A stretch of DNA of 64,000 nt from Paracoccaceae bacterium (GTDB taxonomy: Bacteria > Pseudomonadota > Alphaproteobacteria > Rhodobacterales > Rhodobacteraceae), in assembly GCA_014872875.1 (NCBI GenBank), contig WKFI01000005.1, positions 372,001 through 436,000 of the forward strand, written 5' to 3'. Made by a program: the position numbers and the translations under genes. The stretch's first letter is position 1; every line of letters begins with the position of its first letter. The notes beneath the pieces are model-generated. The model did not search any database. It was not told the origin of the DNA and saw nothing but the letters and a program-made list of their open reading frames with translations. Positions 17,363-26,151 of the stretch are shown here, one piece after another.

Positions 17363-18586
17363 ATGACCAGACGATACAGCTTCCCCGATGGGCATTGGGA
17401 CTGGCCGGTGAAGCTGACCCATCATCATGCCGTTCGGGCCGGAAACATGATCTTTACGGGCGGACAGGTAGATCTGGACAGCCAGGGCAACGTTCGAAAC
17501 ATCGGGGACCTGGACGCACAAGTCAGAAACTCGATGGCGTACATGCAGGATCTGTTCGGCGATCTGGGCGTGGCATTCGCCGATCTGGTACGGCTGGTGG
17601 TCTATTATGTGGGCGACGCACAGGATGAATCACGCCTCTTGGAATTGTTGGCCAACATCATCGGGCACGACGTCAGGCCGGTGATCAATTTGATTAACCT
17701 GCCAGAGCTTTGTTACCCGGACATGCTGTGCGAGATTGAAGGCGTTGCTATGCGCGCGCCCGATGGCAGAACCCTGCCCCGGCAGAACCTGTTCCTTGAT
17801 GACATGCCAGCCCTTCCGGACAGCTTTTCACATGTGGTGGAATGTGCAGGTATGATATTCACTTCGGACATGAACGCACGCAGCTCCGACGGCTCGGTAC
17901 TGCACTCTGGGGATATCGTCGCGCAGACTGAACTCATGATGAAGCGGCTCGAAACGGCGTTGCACGCGGTGGGAGCTGACATGTCCGATGTCGTCAAGAT
18001 AAACACGTTCTACCTCGGGGACGGGACTGCAGATGACTGGGAGAAGTCTGCCAGCATTCGCGCCCGGTTTTTCTCCAGCCCTGGGCCAGCGCCCACGGGC
18101 ATTCCCGTACCGGCGTTTCCGCATGGCGGTCTGACGACGCGCATTGCAGCGACGGCAGTCAAACCCGGCGCTACAGATGCTGGGTCTTTGGAACATGTCT
18201 GGCCGGACGGCCATTGGAACTGGACAACCCAGCTACCGTACCGACACGGGGTTCGCTTCGGGAACATCATTCATGTCGGCGGGCAGGTTGCTCTGGACGC
18301 CAGCGCAAAGGTTTTGGAACCTGGCAACATGGTCGCCCAGACCCGTATTGCCATGGATAATGTCGCCCGCGTTCTGGCCGAGTACGGAGCCACTCTGGAT
18401 GATGTGGTGAAGGTCACCACCTTTTACCAGGGAAACGCATCTGCCGAAGCACTCCACGAAAACCTGCTGATCCGCTCAAACTCCTACACCACGCCTGGGC
18501 CAGCCACGACGGGCATTCCGGTGCCCAGTCTGGTTTACGAGGACATGGTCATCGAGATCGAGGTTACGGCCGTATTGGATCGTTGA
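17363..18586 (+). CDS. Protein with three tandem RidA (YjgF/YER057c/UK114) domains
   Basis: The 407 residues fold into three consecutive Rid-type units: about 1-132, 137-268 and 278-407. Units 1 and 3 both open with PDGHWxW and contain xGGQVxLD; unit 2 is degenerate there. The units end with segments equivalent to the RidA C-terminal strand (PVINLINLP, TGIPVPAF, TGIPVPSL). Classical RidA deaminates reactive enamines/imines with a conserved Arg before this strand. That Arg may be kept in unit 1 (VRPV) but is replaced by Thr in units 2 and 3, so classical activity is doubtful there. Single-domain Rid proteins are about 125-130 residues, so this is a triple fusion. It stands between glnA and a binding-protein gene. 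Confidence 0.85.
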   Translation: MTRRYSFPDGHWDWPVKLTHHHAVRAGNMIFTGGQVDLDSQGNVRNIGDLDAQVRNSMAYMQDLFGDLGVAFADLVRLVVYYVGDAQDESRLLELLANIIGHDVRPVINLINLPELCYPDMLCEIEGVAMRAPDGRTLPRQNLFLDDMPALPDSFSHVVECAGMIFTSDMNARSSDGSVLHSGDIVAQTELMMKRLETALHAVGADMSDVVKINTFYLGDGTADDWEKSASIRARFFSSPGPAPTGIPVPAFPHGGLTTRIAATAVKPGATDAGSLEHVWPDGHWNWTTQLPYRHGVRFGNIIHVGGQVALDASAKVLEPGNMVAQTRIAMDNVARVLAEYGATLDDVVKVTTFYQGNASAEALHENLLIRSNSYTTPGPATTGIPVPSLVYEDMVIEIEVTAVLDR

Positions 18587-18688
18587 AACACCGTGGTTTC
18601 CGTGAACTCCGGTTTGGCTAATTTCTCCTTCACGCCAAGTGATACGACCGTTAGTGTCGGCTCAGAATTTCTCGCAAAGGACAGTTTC

Positions 18689-19528
18689 ATGCGTCTTCTC
18701 CCGGCCCTGCTTGCAGCCACCACATTTTTTTCCGCCCCTGTCTCGGCCCAGACGTTGGAGCGCATTCAGGAAACCAAGCACTTCAACATCGGTTTCCGCT
18801 CGGATGCGGCCCCGCTGTCGTATCTGGATTCCGAGGGTAAACCTTCGGGTTATTCCGTTATGATCTGCGATCAGATCGCCCAAGCCTTGGCCAACAAATT
18901 CAATCTGCAGGATATGCGGGCTACGTTTGTGCCGGTGGATACAGAAACCCGGTTTGAAAAGGTCGCAAGTGGTGAAATCGACCTGCTTTGCGGGGCCGCC
19001 ACCATTACATTGGGGCGTCGGGAAATCGTCGACTTTTCCAGCCCGACCTATGTTGATGGGGTAGCTGTGCTACTGCCCAAAGCTTCCAGTTCCGATCTTC
19101 GCGACCTGGCCGGGAAAAAGATTGGCTTCCGCAGCGACACGACCACGGAAACCGCCGTTCTGAATTCGTTTGAGGGCGCAGGTATCGAGGCGGACATGAA
19201 CCGCTTTGCCAGCCATCAGGATGGTGTCGTTGCTTTGGCCAACGGTGAAATCGATGCTTATTTCGCGGATCAGTCCATTCTGGTCCCCAATTACATTGCG
19301 GCCGGTCTGACGGAAGACTTTCAGGTTTCCAGCGAAATCCTGACGCTTGAAAAACACGGGCTGGCCCTGTCGCGCGGCGACGCCGATTTCCGGCTTTTTG
19401 TGGATACAGTTCTGTCCGAGATGTATGCCGACGGCCGGATGCAACAGTTCTTTGAAACGGCCTTACCCGGCATCCAACCGGGGGTCGCTTTGGAAGCCAT
19501 GTTTGTGATCTCGCCCACCCTGCCCTGA
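18689..19528 (+). CDS. Periplasmic amino-acid-type ABC transporter substrate-binding protein (SBP family 3)
   Basis: The start chosen is the ATG behind AAAGGACAG, which exposes a signal peptide (MRLLPALLAATTFFSAPVSAQ); the open frame continues upstream to 18593 without a signal-like start. The 279-residue product has the family 3 pattern: NIGFRSDAAPLSYLD, PSGYSVMICDQIAQAL, VASGEIDLLCGAATITLGRRE, DFSSPTYVDGVAVLL and a second-lobe AGKKIGFRSDTT. It should capture a polar amino acid or similar ligand in the periplasm. No permease or ATPase gene is adjacent, so it is an orphan binding protein or works with a distant transporter. Confidence 0.9.
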   Translation: MRLLPALLAATTFFSAPVSAQTLERIQETKHFNIGFRSDAAPLSYLDSEGKPSGYSVMICDQIAQALANKFNLQDMRATFVPVDTETRFEKVASGEIDLLCGAATITLGRREIVDFSSPTYVDGVAVLLPKASSSDLRDLAGKKIGFRSDTTTETAVLNSFEGAGIEADMNRFASHQDGVVALANGEIDAYFADQSILVPNYIAAGLTEDFQVSSEILTLEKHGLALSRGDADFRLFVDTVLSEMYADGRMQQFFETALPGIQPGVALEAMFVISPTLP

Positions 19529-19586
19529 TCCAAGCAAGACCTGAACTGCTTTTCCCTTGATCTGGGAAAGCCGGGCTTGTAACACC

Positions 19587-19615
19587 GCGCGCTCCCCCTT
19601 TTGACAGGAGCGCGC
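19587..19615 (+). promoter_or_regulatory. Hairpin that buries the ribosome binding site of the Hsp70-like gene
   Basis: GCGCGCTCC (19587-19595) pairs perfectly over 9 bp with GGAGCGCGC (19607-19615); the loop is 11 bases. The AGGAG Shine-Dalgarno (19606-19610) sits almost wholly in the 3' arm and the ATG follows at 19617. No T-run is present, so a terminator is less likely than translational control. Confidence 0.55.
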
Positions 19616-19616
19616 C

Positions 19617-20867
19617 ATGCCTGCCCCGAACACGCTCGGCATCGATTTCGGAACATCGAATTCCGCTGTTGGCATTGCCGTCAACGGAAAGCCCTGGTTG
19701 ATCGAGGTCGAGCCCGGCCAGACGACCCTGCCGACTGCCGTCTTTTTTGATCCGGCATCACGCAGCATGCGCGTTGGACGCCGCGCGACCGACGCGTTGA
19801 TCACAGGGGAAGAGGGCCGCTTCATGCGGGCACTCAAAAGCCTGTTGGGCACACCGCTTCTGCGTGAAAAGCGACGCATTCACGGCGAGGAACTCACCTT
19901 TGTCGATATCATTGCCCGTTTTCTGGCGCATCTGAAAACACAGGCCGAAACCGCAACACACCATAGGTTCACCCACGCTTTGTCGGGTCGTCCGGTTGTA
20001 TTCCACAGCAAGGATCCTGCACGCAACGCCCAAGCTGAAATCGACCTGAAAGACTGTTACCTGAAAGCAGGCTTCGAAGATGTTCGTTTCCTCTTCGAAC
20101 CTGAGGCCGCGCTGCGCTCCACCGCGCCGGAGCCCGGGCTGGGGCTGATCGTCGATATCGGCGGCGGTACATCGGATTACACGGTCTTCCGGCCGGTCGG
20201 TACCGAAACACCGCAGGTGCTGACCTCACACGGCATTCGCCTGGGCGGCACGGATTTCGACAGACAGCTGAGTTTGGAATACGTGATGCCCCTCTTGGGG
20301 CGCGGATCCCGTATTCGCAACACGTTTGGTGCAGACAGCTTGCCGACACCGAACCGGATCTACAATGACCTTGCCACCTGGCAGATGATCCCTTTCCTGT
20401 ACACGCAGGAGAATAGACGCCTCGCGCGGGAAATGGCGCAAAGCGCTGAGGAGCCTGAGAAGCTAAACAGATTGGTAAACGTGCTGGAAGACATGTTGGG
20501 GCACGATCTGGCTTTTGCTGTTGAACGTGGCAAAATCCATGCCAACCAACCTGACCACCCCAACCCACAGATTAACTTGTCGATCCTGGAACGCGGTTTG
20601 TCTGTACCGATGAGGGCGGCAGAGCTCAACAAAGCTCTGTCTGCATTGGTGGAAGAGATCCTGCATCACGCCGCGCTAACACTGGAGCAAGTGAATCTTC
20701 GCCCAGAGACCGTTGACAGGATCGTCCTGGTGGGGGGATCTTCCCTGCTGGGCACTATCGAAGCCGGCATGCAGCAACTGTGCCCGAACGCCAGAATTCA
20801 CAAGTCGAACGCCATGACGGCCGTTGCTGACGGGCTGGCTCTGGCAGCAGAAACGGCATTTGCATGA
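19617..20867 (+). CDS. Hsp70/actin-fold family protein (YegD-like chaperone)
   Basis: The protein has 416 residues. It has the nucleotide-binding fold of Hsp70: LGIDFGTSNSAVG (phosphate 1), a VDIGGGTSDYTVF phosphate-2 loop and the adenosine motif VLVGGSSLLGTI. It lacks a canonical substrate-binding domain and C-terminal lid, as in YegD, so it is a short Hsp70 relative presumed cytoplasmic. A helical insert (about 240-330) replaces part of the fold. The ribosome binding site lies within a strong hairpin, which could make translation conditional. Neighbours give no further hint. Confidence 0.85.
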   Translation: MPAPNTLGIDFGTSNSAVGIAVNGKPWLIEVEPGQTTLPTAVFFDPASRSMRVGRRATDALITGEEGRFMRALKSLLGTPLLREKRRIHGEELTFVDIIARFLAHLKTQAETATHHRFTHALSGRPVVFHSKDPARNAQAEIDLKDCYLKAGFEDVRFLFEPEAALRSTAPEPGLGLIVDIGGGTSDYTVFRPVGTETPQVLTSHGIRLGGTDFDRQLSLEYVMPLLGRGSRIRNTFGADSLPTPNRIYNDLATWQMIPFLYTQENRRLAREMAQSAEEPEKLNRLVNVLEDMLGHDLAFAVERGKIHANQPDHPNPQINLSILERGLSVPMRAAELNKALSALVEEILHHAALTLEQVNLRPETVDRIVLVGGSSLLGTIEAGMQQLCPNARIHKSNAMTAVADGLALAAETAFA

Positions 20868-20945
20868 CCCTTGGGCCATTCCGGGCTGGAATTTCTCTGA
20901 TGTCCAGTTAGGCTGAACTCAAGCTCTGATTATCAGGTTGGTTTC

Positions 20946-21740
20946 ATGCGTCTTTTGATCCTTGCAACTTTGACTTCGGCCTTTGTAACGGGCCCTGTTT
21001 TCGCCGCGCCTTGTGGCAACACCTCAACAGGCTTCACTGAATGGAAGACCGATTTTGCAAGACAGGCCCGCAAATCGGGGGTGAAGAAGCCCGGTCTTCG
21101 CGCGCTCTCCCAAGCGCAATACGCAACCAGAACAATTGCCGCCGATCGGAACCAGAAATCGTTCAGATACAGTCTGGAGAAGTTCATGCAGATCCGCGGC
21201 TCGGCCACGATTGTCGCACAGGGACGAAAACGCAAAGCACGCAATCCTGAGTTCTACGCGGCGCTTGAGAAGAGGTATGGTGTGCCGGCCGGCGTGTTGA
21301 TCGCCATTCACGGAATGGAAACTGCTTTTGGCAACTTCATGGGTGACAGTCAGGTCGTTTCGGCCATCGTGACCCTAGCCTATGATTGCCGTCGATCCGA
21401 TTTCTTCATCCCGCATGCTCTTGGGGCACTCAAACTGGTGGATCAGGGAGCAATAACCACGGCCACGTTGGGGGCCAAGCATGGTGAACTTGGGCACACT
21501 CAATTCCTGCCGGGCAATGCTTTGGAATACGGCCAGGACTGGAATGGAGACGGGCGAGTGAATTTTTACGATATGTCGGACGCGCTGGCCTCGACTGCAC
21601 ATTTTCTGAAAAAGAAGGGCTGGAAACGCGGGCGTGGATACCAGCAAGGCGAGCGGAACTTCAAGGTTATCCAACAGTGGAACGCCGCCACGGTGTATCA
21701 GCAATCCATTGCAATCATGGCCGCCCAGATTGACCGGTAA
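20946..21740 (+). CDS. Lytic murein transglycosylase (MltB/SLT_2 family)
   Basis: The protein is 264 residues with a signal peptide (MRLLILATLTSAFVTGPVFA, cleavage before APC). The SLT_2 domain shows YGVPAGVLIAIHGMETAFG with the catalytic Glu in GMETAFG, LAYDCRRSDFF, a GELGHTQFLP block, and NGDGRVNFYDMSDALASTAHFL. These enzymes cut the glycan strands of peptidoglycan in the periplasm to make 1,6-anhydro-muropeptides. No lipobox Cys is obvious, so the protein is likely soluble. It stands alone on the plus strand. Confidence 0.9.
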   Translation: MRLLILATLTSAFVTGPVFAAPCGNTSTGFTEWKTDFARQARKSGVKKPGLRALSQAQYATRTIAADRNQKSFRYSLEKFMQIRGSATIVAQGRKRKARNPEFYAALEKRYGVPAGVLIAIHGMETAFGNFMGDSQVVSAIVTLAYDCRRSDFFIPHALGALKLVDQGAITTATLGAKHGELGHTQFLPGNALEYGQDWNGDGRVNFYDMSDALASTAHFLKKKGWKRGRGYQQGERNFKVIQQWNAATVYQQSIAIMAAQIDR

Positions 21741-21950
21741 GCAGGCGTAAGAACGCCACGATTTTGCCCAATTACTTAATTCCTCACGAAAAATTTTACG
21801 CAATTACCTTGTTTTATTGACGATCACAGCTTCGTGAACTCATTCGGCGTCAGGTTGAACATGCCGCTGCAATTTCCGCTTTGGGTCACAATTTGATCCT
21901 TTTCACCCCCTAGCCTTAACCACGATGAACCCAAATGGAGGATTTTCATC

Positions 21951-22820
21951 GTGACAAATTCAGGCAGGTATCACGGTGGACTAGTATTCTTTGGTACCCC
22001 AGAAAATCCGCTGGATCAGTTCAGCCGGATTGTCTCAGCTACTCTGGAAGACTATGGCCACATGGTCGAGCGACAAAGCGTCCAGGGCAATATGTCGGCG
22101 CATGTTCTTAGCAGCCAGTACATCGTCAAGATGACGCTGGACGCGGTGCATGACTTGGACGGGCAGGTCCTTGACTCAATTCAGGTAATCGAAAAGCCTC
22201 AGCGGCTGGAGATCGAACTGACACCGGTCGCCCCCGGCAGCGAAGACCCGGACATCACACAGTTGATCATGGTGGTGCTGCTGTATCGAATGGTGGATAT
22301 GTTCGATGTGGAATACATCGAGTGGATGGACCAGAAAACGGTGTTGCAGGTCGAAGACTTCTTGGGAGCCTTTGCAAATGTGTCGCCACGCCGCGTTCGA
22401 GGTCGGCAGGAAGTGCTGGATCAGCGTGGGCAGCGTTTTGCACCAGTAGATGAAACAGCTCCGGAATTGATGGATCACTATGACACAATTCTAGGGAAAC
22501 GGCCTCATTCCGAGGAAGTCGGTCTGATTGACCTGTCCGATGAGGAGGCCCTGGCATTGGCTTTCCGCGAGACGGGCCGCCCGGATGAGCTGACCCCGGA
22601 TCAGGAAGAAGCGCAAAATGACATTCGTCGCCTGGCGGCTTGGGGCATGACCGGAATGATGGTGTTCCTGTCCGCACCGGTTGCAGCGTCAATGGCCGCG
22701 GTCAACCTGGTCAAGGGCGAGGACTTCCGTCTGAACACCCATGTTTTGTCCCTGACCGGATTGTTGGTTGTTCTTCAGACCTCCGGAGCTTTGGCCAGCG
22801 TGGTCAATTCCATTCCTTAA
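21951..22820 (+). CDS. Hypothetical protein with two C-terminal hydrophobic segments
   Basis: The protein is 289 residues and I do not recognise a family. The start at 21951 follows GGAGG in AATGGAGGATTTTCATC and is a GTG. The first about 180 residues are mixed alpha/beta with no signal peptide. Near the C-terminus are two hydrophobic stretches (WGMTGMMVFLSAPVAASMAAVNLV and VLSLTGLLVVLQTSGALASVV), which suggests a membrane anchor. A hairpin follows the stop. Similar anonymous proteins are likely restricted to this bacterial group; that is a guess. Confidence 0.7.
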   Translation: MTNSGRYHGGLVFFGTPENPLDQFSRIVSATLEDYGHMVERQSVQGNMSAHVLSSQYIVKMTLDAVHDLDGQVLDSIQVIEKPQRLEIELTPVAPGSEDPDITQLIMVVLLYRMVDMFDVEYIEWMDQKTVLQVEDFLGAFANVSPRRVRGRQEVLDQRGQRFAPVDETAPELMDHYDTILGKRPHSEEVGLIDLSDEEALALAFRETGRPDELTPDQEEAQNDIRRLAAWGMTGMMVFLSAPVAASMAAVNLVKGEDFRLNTHVLSLTGLLVVLQTSGALASVVNSIP

Positions 22821-22848
22821 AAGACGCAAAACGAAAAGACATCTGAGC

Positions 22849-22877
22849 CCCGAAGAGTGCAAAAACGCCTCTTCGGG
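22849..22877. terminator. Hairpin between convergent genes
   Basis: CCCGAAGAG (22849-22857) and CTCTTCGGG (22869-22877) pair perfectly across an 11-base A-rich loop, between the stops of the plus-strand hypothetical gene and the minus-strand DUF3445 gene. It probably serves both. Confidence 0.6.
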
Positions 22878-22902
22878 TCTTGGCATGAATGCTTGCACCC
22901 TT

Positions 22903-23649
22903 TCAGTCTTGCACAGTGGCGTGGATTTCGCGCACGACAACATAGGTGTGGATGCAAAACACGACTGCACGGGACTTAGGCAAGCGCAAGATCGTCTGAC
23001 GTTCACTGCGCAGGTATCCTGAACGGTCGTCATGCCGGTCACTGCGACGCTCATGCATACTACGCGGTTGATGCAGCGTAGGGTCATTGTAAGGCAATGC
23101 ATTAAAGCGCCATAGTGGTCGACCAGCCTGCACACCGTCGAACAACCGCTGAACGCGGGCTGCCACGCTTGCGTCGTAGCTGTCCACCGGAACATGAATG
23201 CCGGTCAGCGGCCGCATGAATTTCTCCGACAACATCCAGCTGGCAGGAAAGCACAAGACAGCGCCTGTCATGACGTGTTCGTCCGCCGATTTCTGCAAAA
23301 TGCAAACGTCTTCCTGGATGAGCTGCCCGATGGTCGCCAACGGGTCTTTCCTGTTTACCGCGATGGAGACACCATCTGCGCGTTGAACCTCGGTTTGCCG
23401 TTCAGAGCCGGGATACGCGAGTTCCAGAACCAGTTCCAGAAACTCAAGGGCTGCTGCCCGGGCACTCTCATCCATTTGCAGAACCGCATCCCGTTTGGTC
23501 GCAAGCAGATGATCTCGCAGTGCCATTTGCCCTGCAAACGCATCATCACGCGTAAACACTTCGTCCATGCGTGTGGGCTGGACGCCGGGCAGCTTGCGAG
23601 GAGAGATATCGAACGGAATCGAAGATTGAATAACAGGGTCCATGCCCAA
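22903..23649 (-). CDS. DUF3445 family protein (heme-dependent oxidative N-demethylase type)
   Basis: The protein is 248 residues. It shows the DUF3445 features: an N-terminal PFDISPRKLPGVQP-like block, RDHLLATKRDAVLQ, a VQEDVCIL segment (IQEDVCILQKS), CFPASWMLSEKFMRPLTGIHVPV, and a C-terminal HERRSDRHDD/SERQTILRLPKSRAVVFCIHTYV block. In characterised relatives the family is linked to heme-dependent oxidative N-demethylation of methylated amines. No partner subunits lie nearby. It is divergent from dddP with 144 bases between the starts, so a shared control region is possible. The specific substrate is unknown. Confidence 0.8.
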   Translation of the reverse strand: MGMDPVIQSSIPFDISPRKLPGVQPTRMDEVFTRDDAFAGQMALRDHLLATKRDAVLQMDESARAAALEFLELVLELAYPGSERQTEVQRADGVSIAVNRKDPLATIGQLIQEDVCILQKSADEHVMTGAVLCFPASWMLSEKFMRPLTGIHVPVDSYDASVAARVQRLFDGVQAGRPLWRFNALPYNDPTLHQPRSMHERRSDRHDDRSGYLRSERQTILRLPKSRAVVFCIHTYVVVREIHATVQD

Positions 23650-23793
23650 GCCGTACCTGCGGCGCCACTCAAAATCCAGTCTTCACGGGACGCAATGAAC
23701 ACAGGTGTCAAGAATGTCGGTAACAGGCAAGACGGTGTCCGACCTTGGCTGCACGCTGGTCGTCAGAATCGCCAGCGTATTTGAAGGCCCGCC

Positions 23794-25137
23794 ATGAACC
23801 AGCACTATCGCGACACGCGCAAGATCGACCCGTCCCGCGGCACGACTTTGGGGGACAACACTCCCAACGACAATGACCGCGTCGAGATCGGCCCAACCCA
23901 ACTGGCTTTCCGCGAATGGGAACAAGCCGGTCTGCAGCTTCCAGACTTGCAGCAAATGCGCAAGTATCGTTGGGAACGTCTTGTTCGGTTCATCAATGAT
24001 CGCGGCTATGGCGGTTTGCTGGTGTTTGATCCTCTCAACATCCGCTACGCAACCGACAGCACCAACATGCAGCTGTGGAATACGCACAATCCGTTCCGGG
24101 CGCTACTGATCTGTGCCGACGGATACATGGTGTTGTGGGATTACAAACAGTCGCCTTTCCTGAGCGAATTCAATCCCTTGGTGCGCGAACAACGTGCAGG
24201 GGCCGACCTTTTCTACTTCGACCGCGGCGACAAGGTGGATGTTGCAGCAGACGTGTTTTCGAACGAAGTCCGCGTGCTGCTTGAAGAACATTCCGAAGGC
24301 AACAAACGGATCGGCGTGGACAAGGTCATGTTGCACGGTCTGCGTGCACTGGAAGCCCAAGGGATCGAGGTCATGCCCGGGGAGGAATTGACCGAAAAAT
24401 GCCGCGCCGTGAAAGGGCCTGATGAAATCCTCGCGATGCGCTGCGCCTCGGTCGCCTGTGAAATTGCCGTGGGGGAGATGGAAAGATTCGCCCGCGAACA
24501 GATCCCCGGCGGCGGCGTCTCCGAAGATGATGTCTGGGCGGTCCTGCACGCCGAGAACATCAAACGCGGCGGTGAATGGATTGAAACCCGTCTGCTTGCC
24601 TCGGGACCGCGTACCAATCCCTGGTTCCAGGAATGCGGTCCGCGGATCATCAGCAACAACGAGATCGTCAGCTTCGATACCGATTTGGTAGGCAGCTACG
24701 GTATCTGTATCGACATTTCGCGGAGCTGGTGGATTGGCGACCAGAAACCGCCGGCGGACATGGTTTACGCCATGCAGCACGGGTACGAGCATATCCAGAA
24801 GAACATGGAGCTGCTGAAACCCGGTGTGAACATTCAGGACATATCGCGCGCCTGTCATCCTCTGGACCCGCAGTACCAAAAGCAGAAATATGGTTGCATG
24901 ATGCACGGGGTCGGGCTGTGTGATGAATGGCCACTGGTCGCCTATCCCGACGCCATGGTCGAAGGCGCGTTCGACTATGAGCTGGAACCGGGCATGGTTC
25001 TGTGCGTCGAGGCTTTGGTCAGTCCCGAAGGCGGCGATTTCTCGATCAAGCTGGAAGATCAGGTTCTGATTACCGAAGACGGATATGAAAACCTGACCAA
25101 ATACCCGTTCGACCCGGTTCTGATGGGACAGGCCTAA
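23794..25137 (+). CDS. dddP: Dimethylsulfoniopropionate (DMSP) lyase DddP
   Basis: The protein has 447 residues and belongs to the M24 (creatinase/prolidase-like) metal-dependent fold, but is the DMSP-cleaving member. Counting from this start puts metal ligands at Asp295, Asp297, Asp307, His371, Glu406 and Glu421, the same numbers reported for the structurally studied roseobacter DddP. The N-terminus RDTRKIDPSRGTTLGD and the block QLWNTHNPFRALL are typical. It cleaves DMSP to acrylate and dimethyl sulfide. It is divergent from a DUF3445 gene and its stop is 6 bases from the converging Hint gene. No acrylate-handling genes are visible beside it. Confidence 0.95.
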   Translation: MNQHYRDTRKIDPSRGTTLGDNTPNDNDRVEIGPTQLAFREWEQAGLQLPDLQQMRKYRWERLVRFINDRGYGGLLVFDPLNIRYATDSTNMQLWNTHNPFRALLICADGYMVLWDYKQSPFLSEFNPLVREQRAGADLFYFDRGDKVDVAADVFSNEVRVLLEEHSEGNKRIGVDKVMLHGLRALEAQGIEVMPGEELTEKCRAVKGPDEILAMRCASVACEIAVGEMERFAREQIPGGGVSEDDVWAVLHAENIKRGGEWIETRLLASGPRTNPWFQECGPRIISNNEIVSFDTDLVGSYGICIDISRSWWIGDQKPPADMVYAMQHGYEHIQKNMELLKPGVNIQDISRACHPLDPQYQKQKYGCMMHGVGLCDEWPLVAYPDAMVEGAFDYELEPGMVLCVEALVSPEGGDFSIKLEDQVLITEDGYENLTKYPFDPVLMGQA

Positions 25138-25143
25138 GCGCCT

Positions 25144-26151
25144 TCAACTGCCCAGCATGGCCCGGACCTCGTGAGGTTTCAGGGTCATGCGGCAGGTCGT
25201 GCCAAAACTGCTCAGATCATGGGCCAGCTCGGGGAAGATCGTCAGTATCTCCGAGCGCTCCTCGGCTGACAATGCATGTTGCGCCATTTCGGCCGGCATC
25301 AGCGTCTCACATTCCAATCCGTTGGCAAAGACCGTGTGGTGGCCATCCAGCAGGATGTGGAAATATTCGACCTCTTCCAGATCATCGGCCGGTCGGATCG
25401 TCTGGTCGTTGATCATCGACTGGGCGCTGACCAGCACCTCTTCTTCGCCAAACAGCAGCTCGGCCCGCCAGTCCGACAGCAGAATGCGATGCTGCGGAGA
25501 CAGTACAAGGTCTGCATCCGCTTTGTCCTTGGCCAGGGCATTCCTGGACAGGCGAACCGGTTTCAATTCCGGATGTGCGGCAAGTTCGGGCTTTGGCACC
25601 ACCCGGCTCCCTATCCATTTGATGTCCCGCAAAACCCCGTCCGTACACAGGACCTGGTCGCCGGCTTTCAAACCTTCGATCAGCTTTTCGCCACCGCGCG
25701 TTCGGATGCGTGTGCCGCGCGCAAAACACACTACAACACAAACGGTTCCGGTGCCGTTTTGGGATACGGCATCAATCGACACCGTGTGCGGTTGCCCGTC
25801 CGATCCGGTGTACTGGAAAGTATAGACGTCATTGACGACCGAGTAGCTGTCAAAATTGGTGAAGATGAAACAATCCCGCTCATCAAAGCTTTTGACTTCG
25901 ATATGAAAATCATCGTCGAAACCGGACAGGTCAAAATAGAACTCGTCATCCCCGCCGGGCCCTGCCCCGGGTTCGGTCGGTGTTCCCTTGCCCCAGAATT
26001 CGAACACATAAACGCCGCCCTCGTCTTCCAGATCGCCGCCATCCAGCACAGTGACGATCTGGTTGTCGTTCTCGTCACCGGCAATCAGATCCTTGCCTTT
26101 GACCTTGTCCTCGTCTTCCTCGAGCGAGATTGTCAGAACCTCTACAGCCAT
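25144..26151 (-). CDS. Hint-domain protein with an acidic N-terminal half
   Basis: The protein is 335 residues. Residues 1-135 are acidic and beta-rich (many Asp/Glu, Gly-Pro clusters). The Hint_2 domain begins with VCFARGTRIRTRGGEKL, placing the splice-type nucleophile at Cys142. It continues with LKAGDQVLCTDG, IKWIGSR, VLSPQHRILLSDWR with the conserved His, and LLDGHHTVFANGLECE. A helical tail of about 45 residues follows. The start overlaps the end of the kinase-fold gene by 10 bases, so the two form a tight unit. Function unknown; autoproteolysis is expected from Cys plus His. Confidence 0.85.
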   Translation of the reverse strand: MAVEVLTISLEEDEDKVKGKDLIAGDENDNQIVTVLDGGDLEDEGGVYVFEFWGKGTPTEPGAGPGGDDEFYFDLSGFDDDFHIEVKSFDERDCFIFTNFDSYSVVNDVYTFQYTGSDGQPHTVSIDAVSQNGTGTVCVVVCFARGTRIRTRGGEKLIEGLKAGDQVLCTDGVLRDIKWIGSRVVPKPELAAHPELKPVRLSRNALAKDKADADLVLSPQHRILLSDWRAELLFGEEEVLVSAQSMINDQTIRPADDLEEVEYFHILLDGHHTVFANGLECETLMPAEMAQHALSAEERSEILTIFPELAHDLSSFGTTCRMTLKPHEVRAMLGS

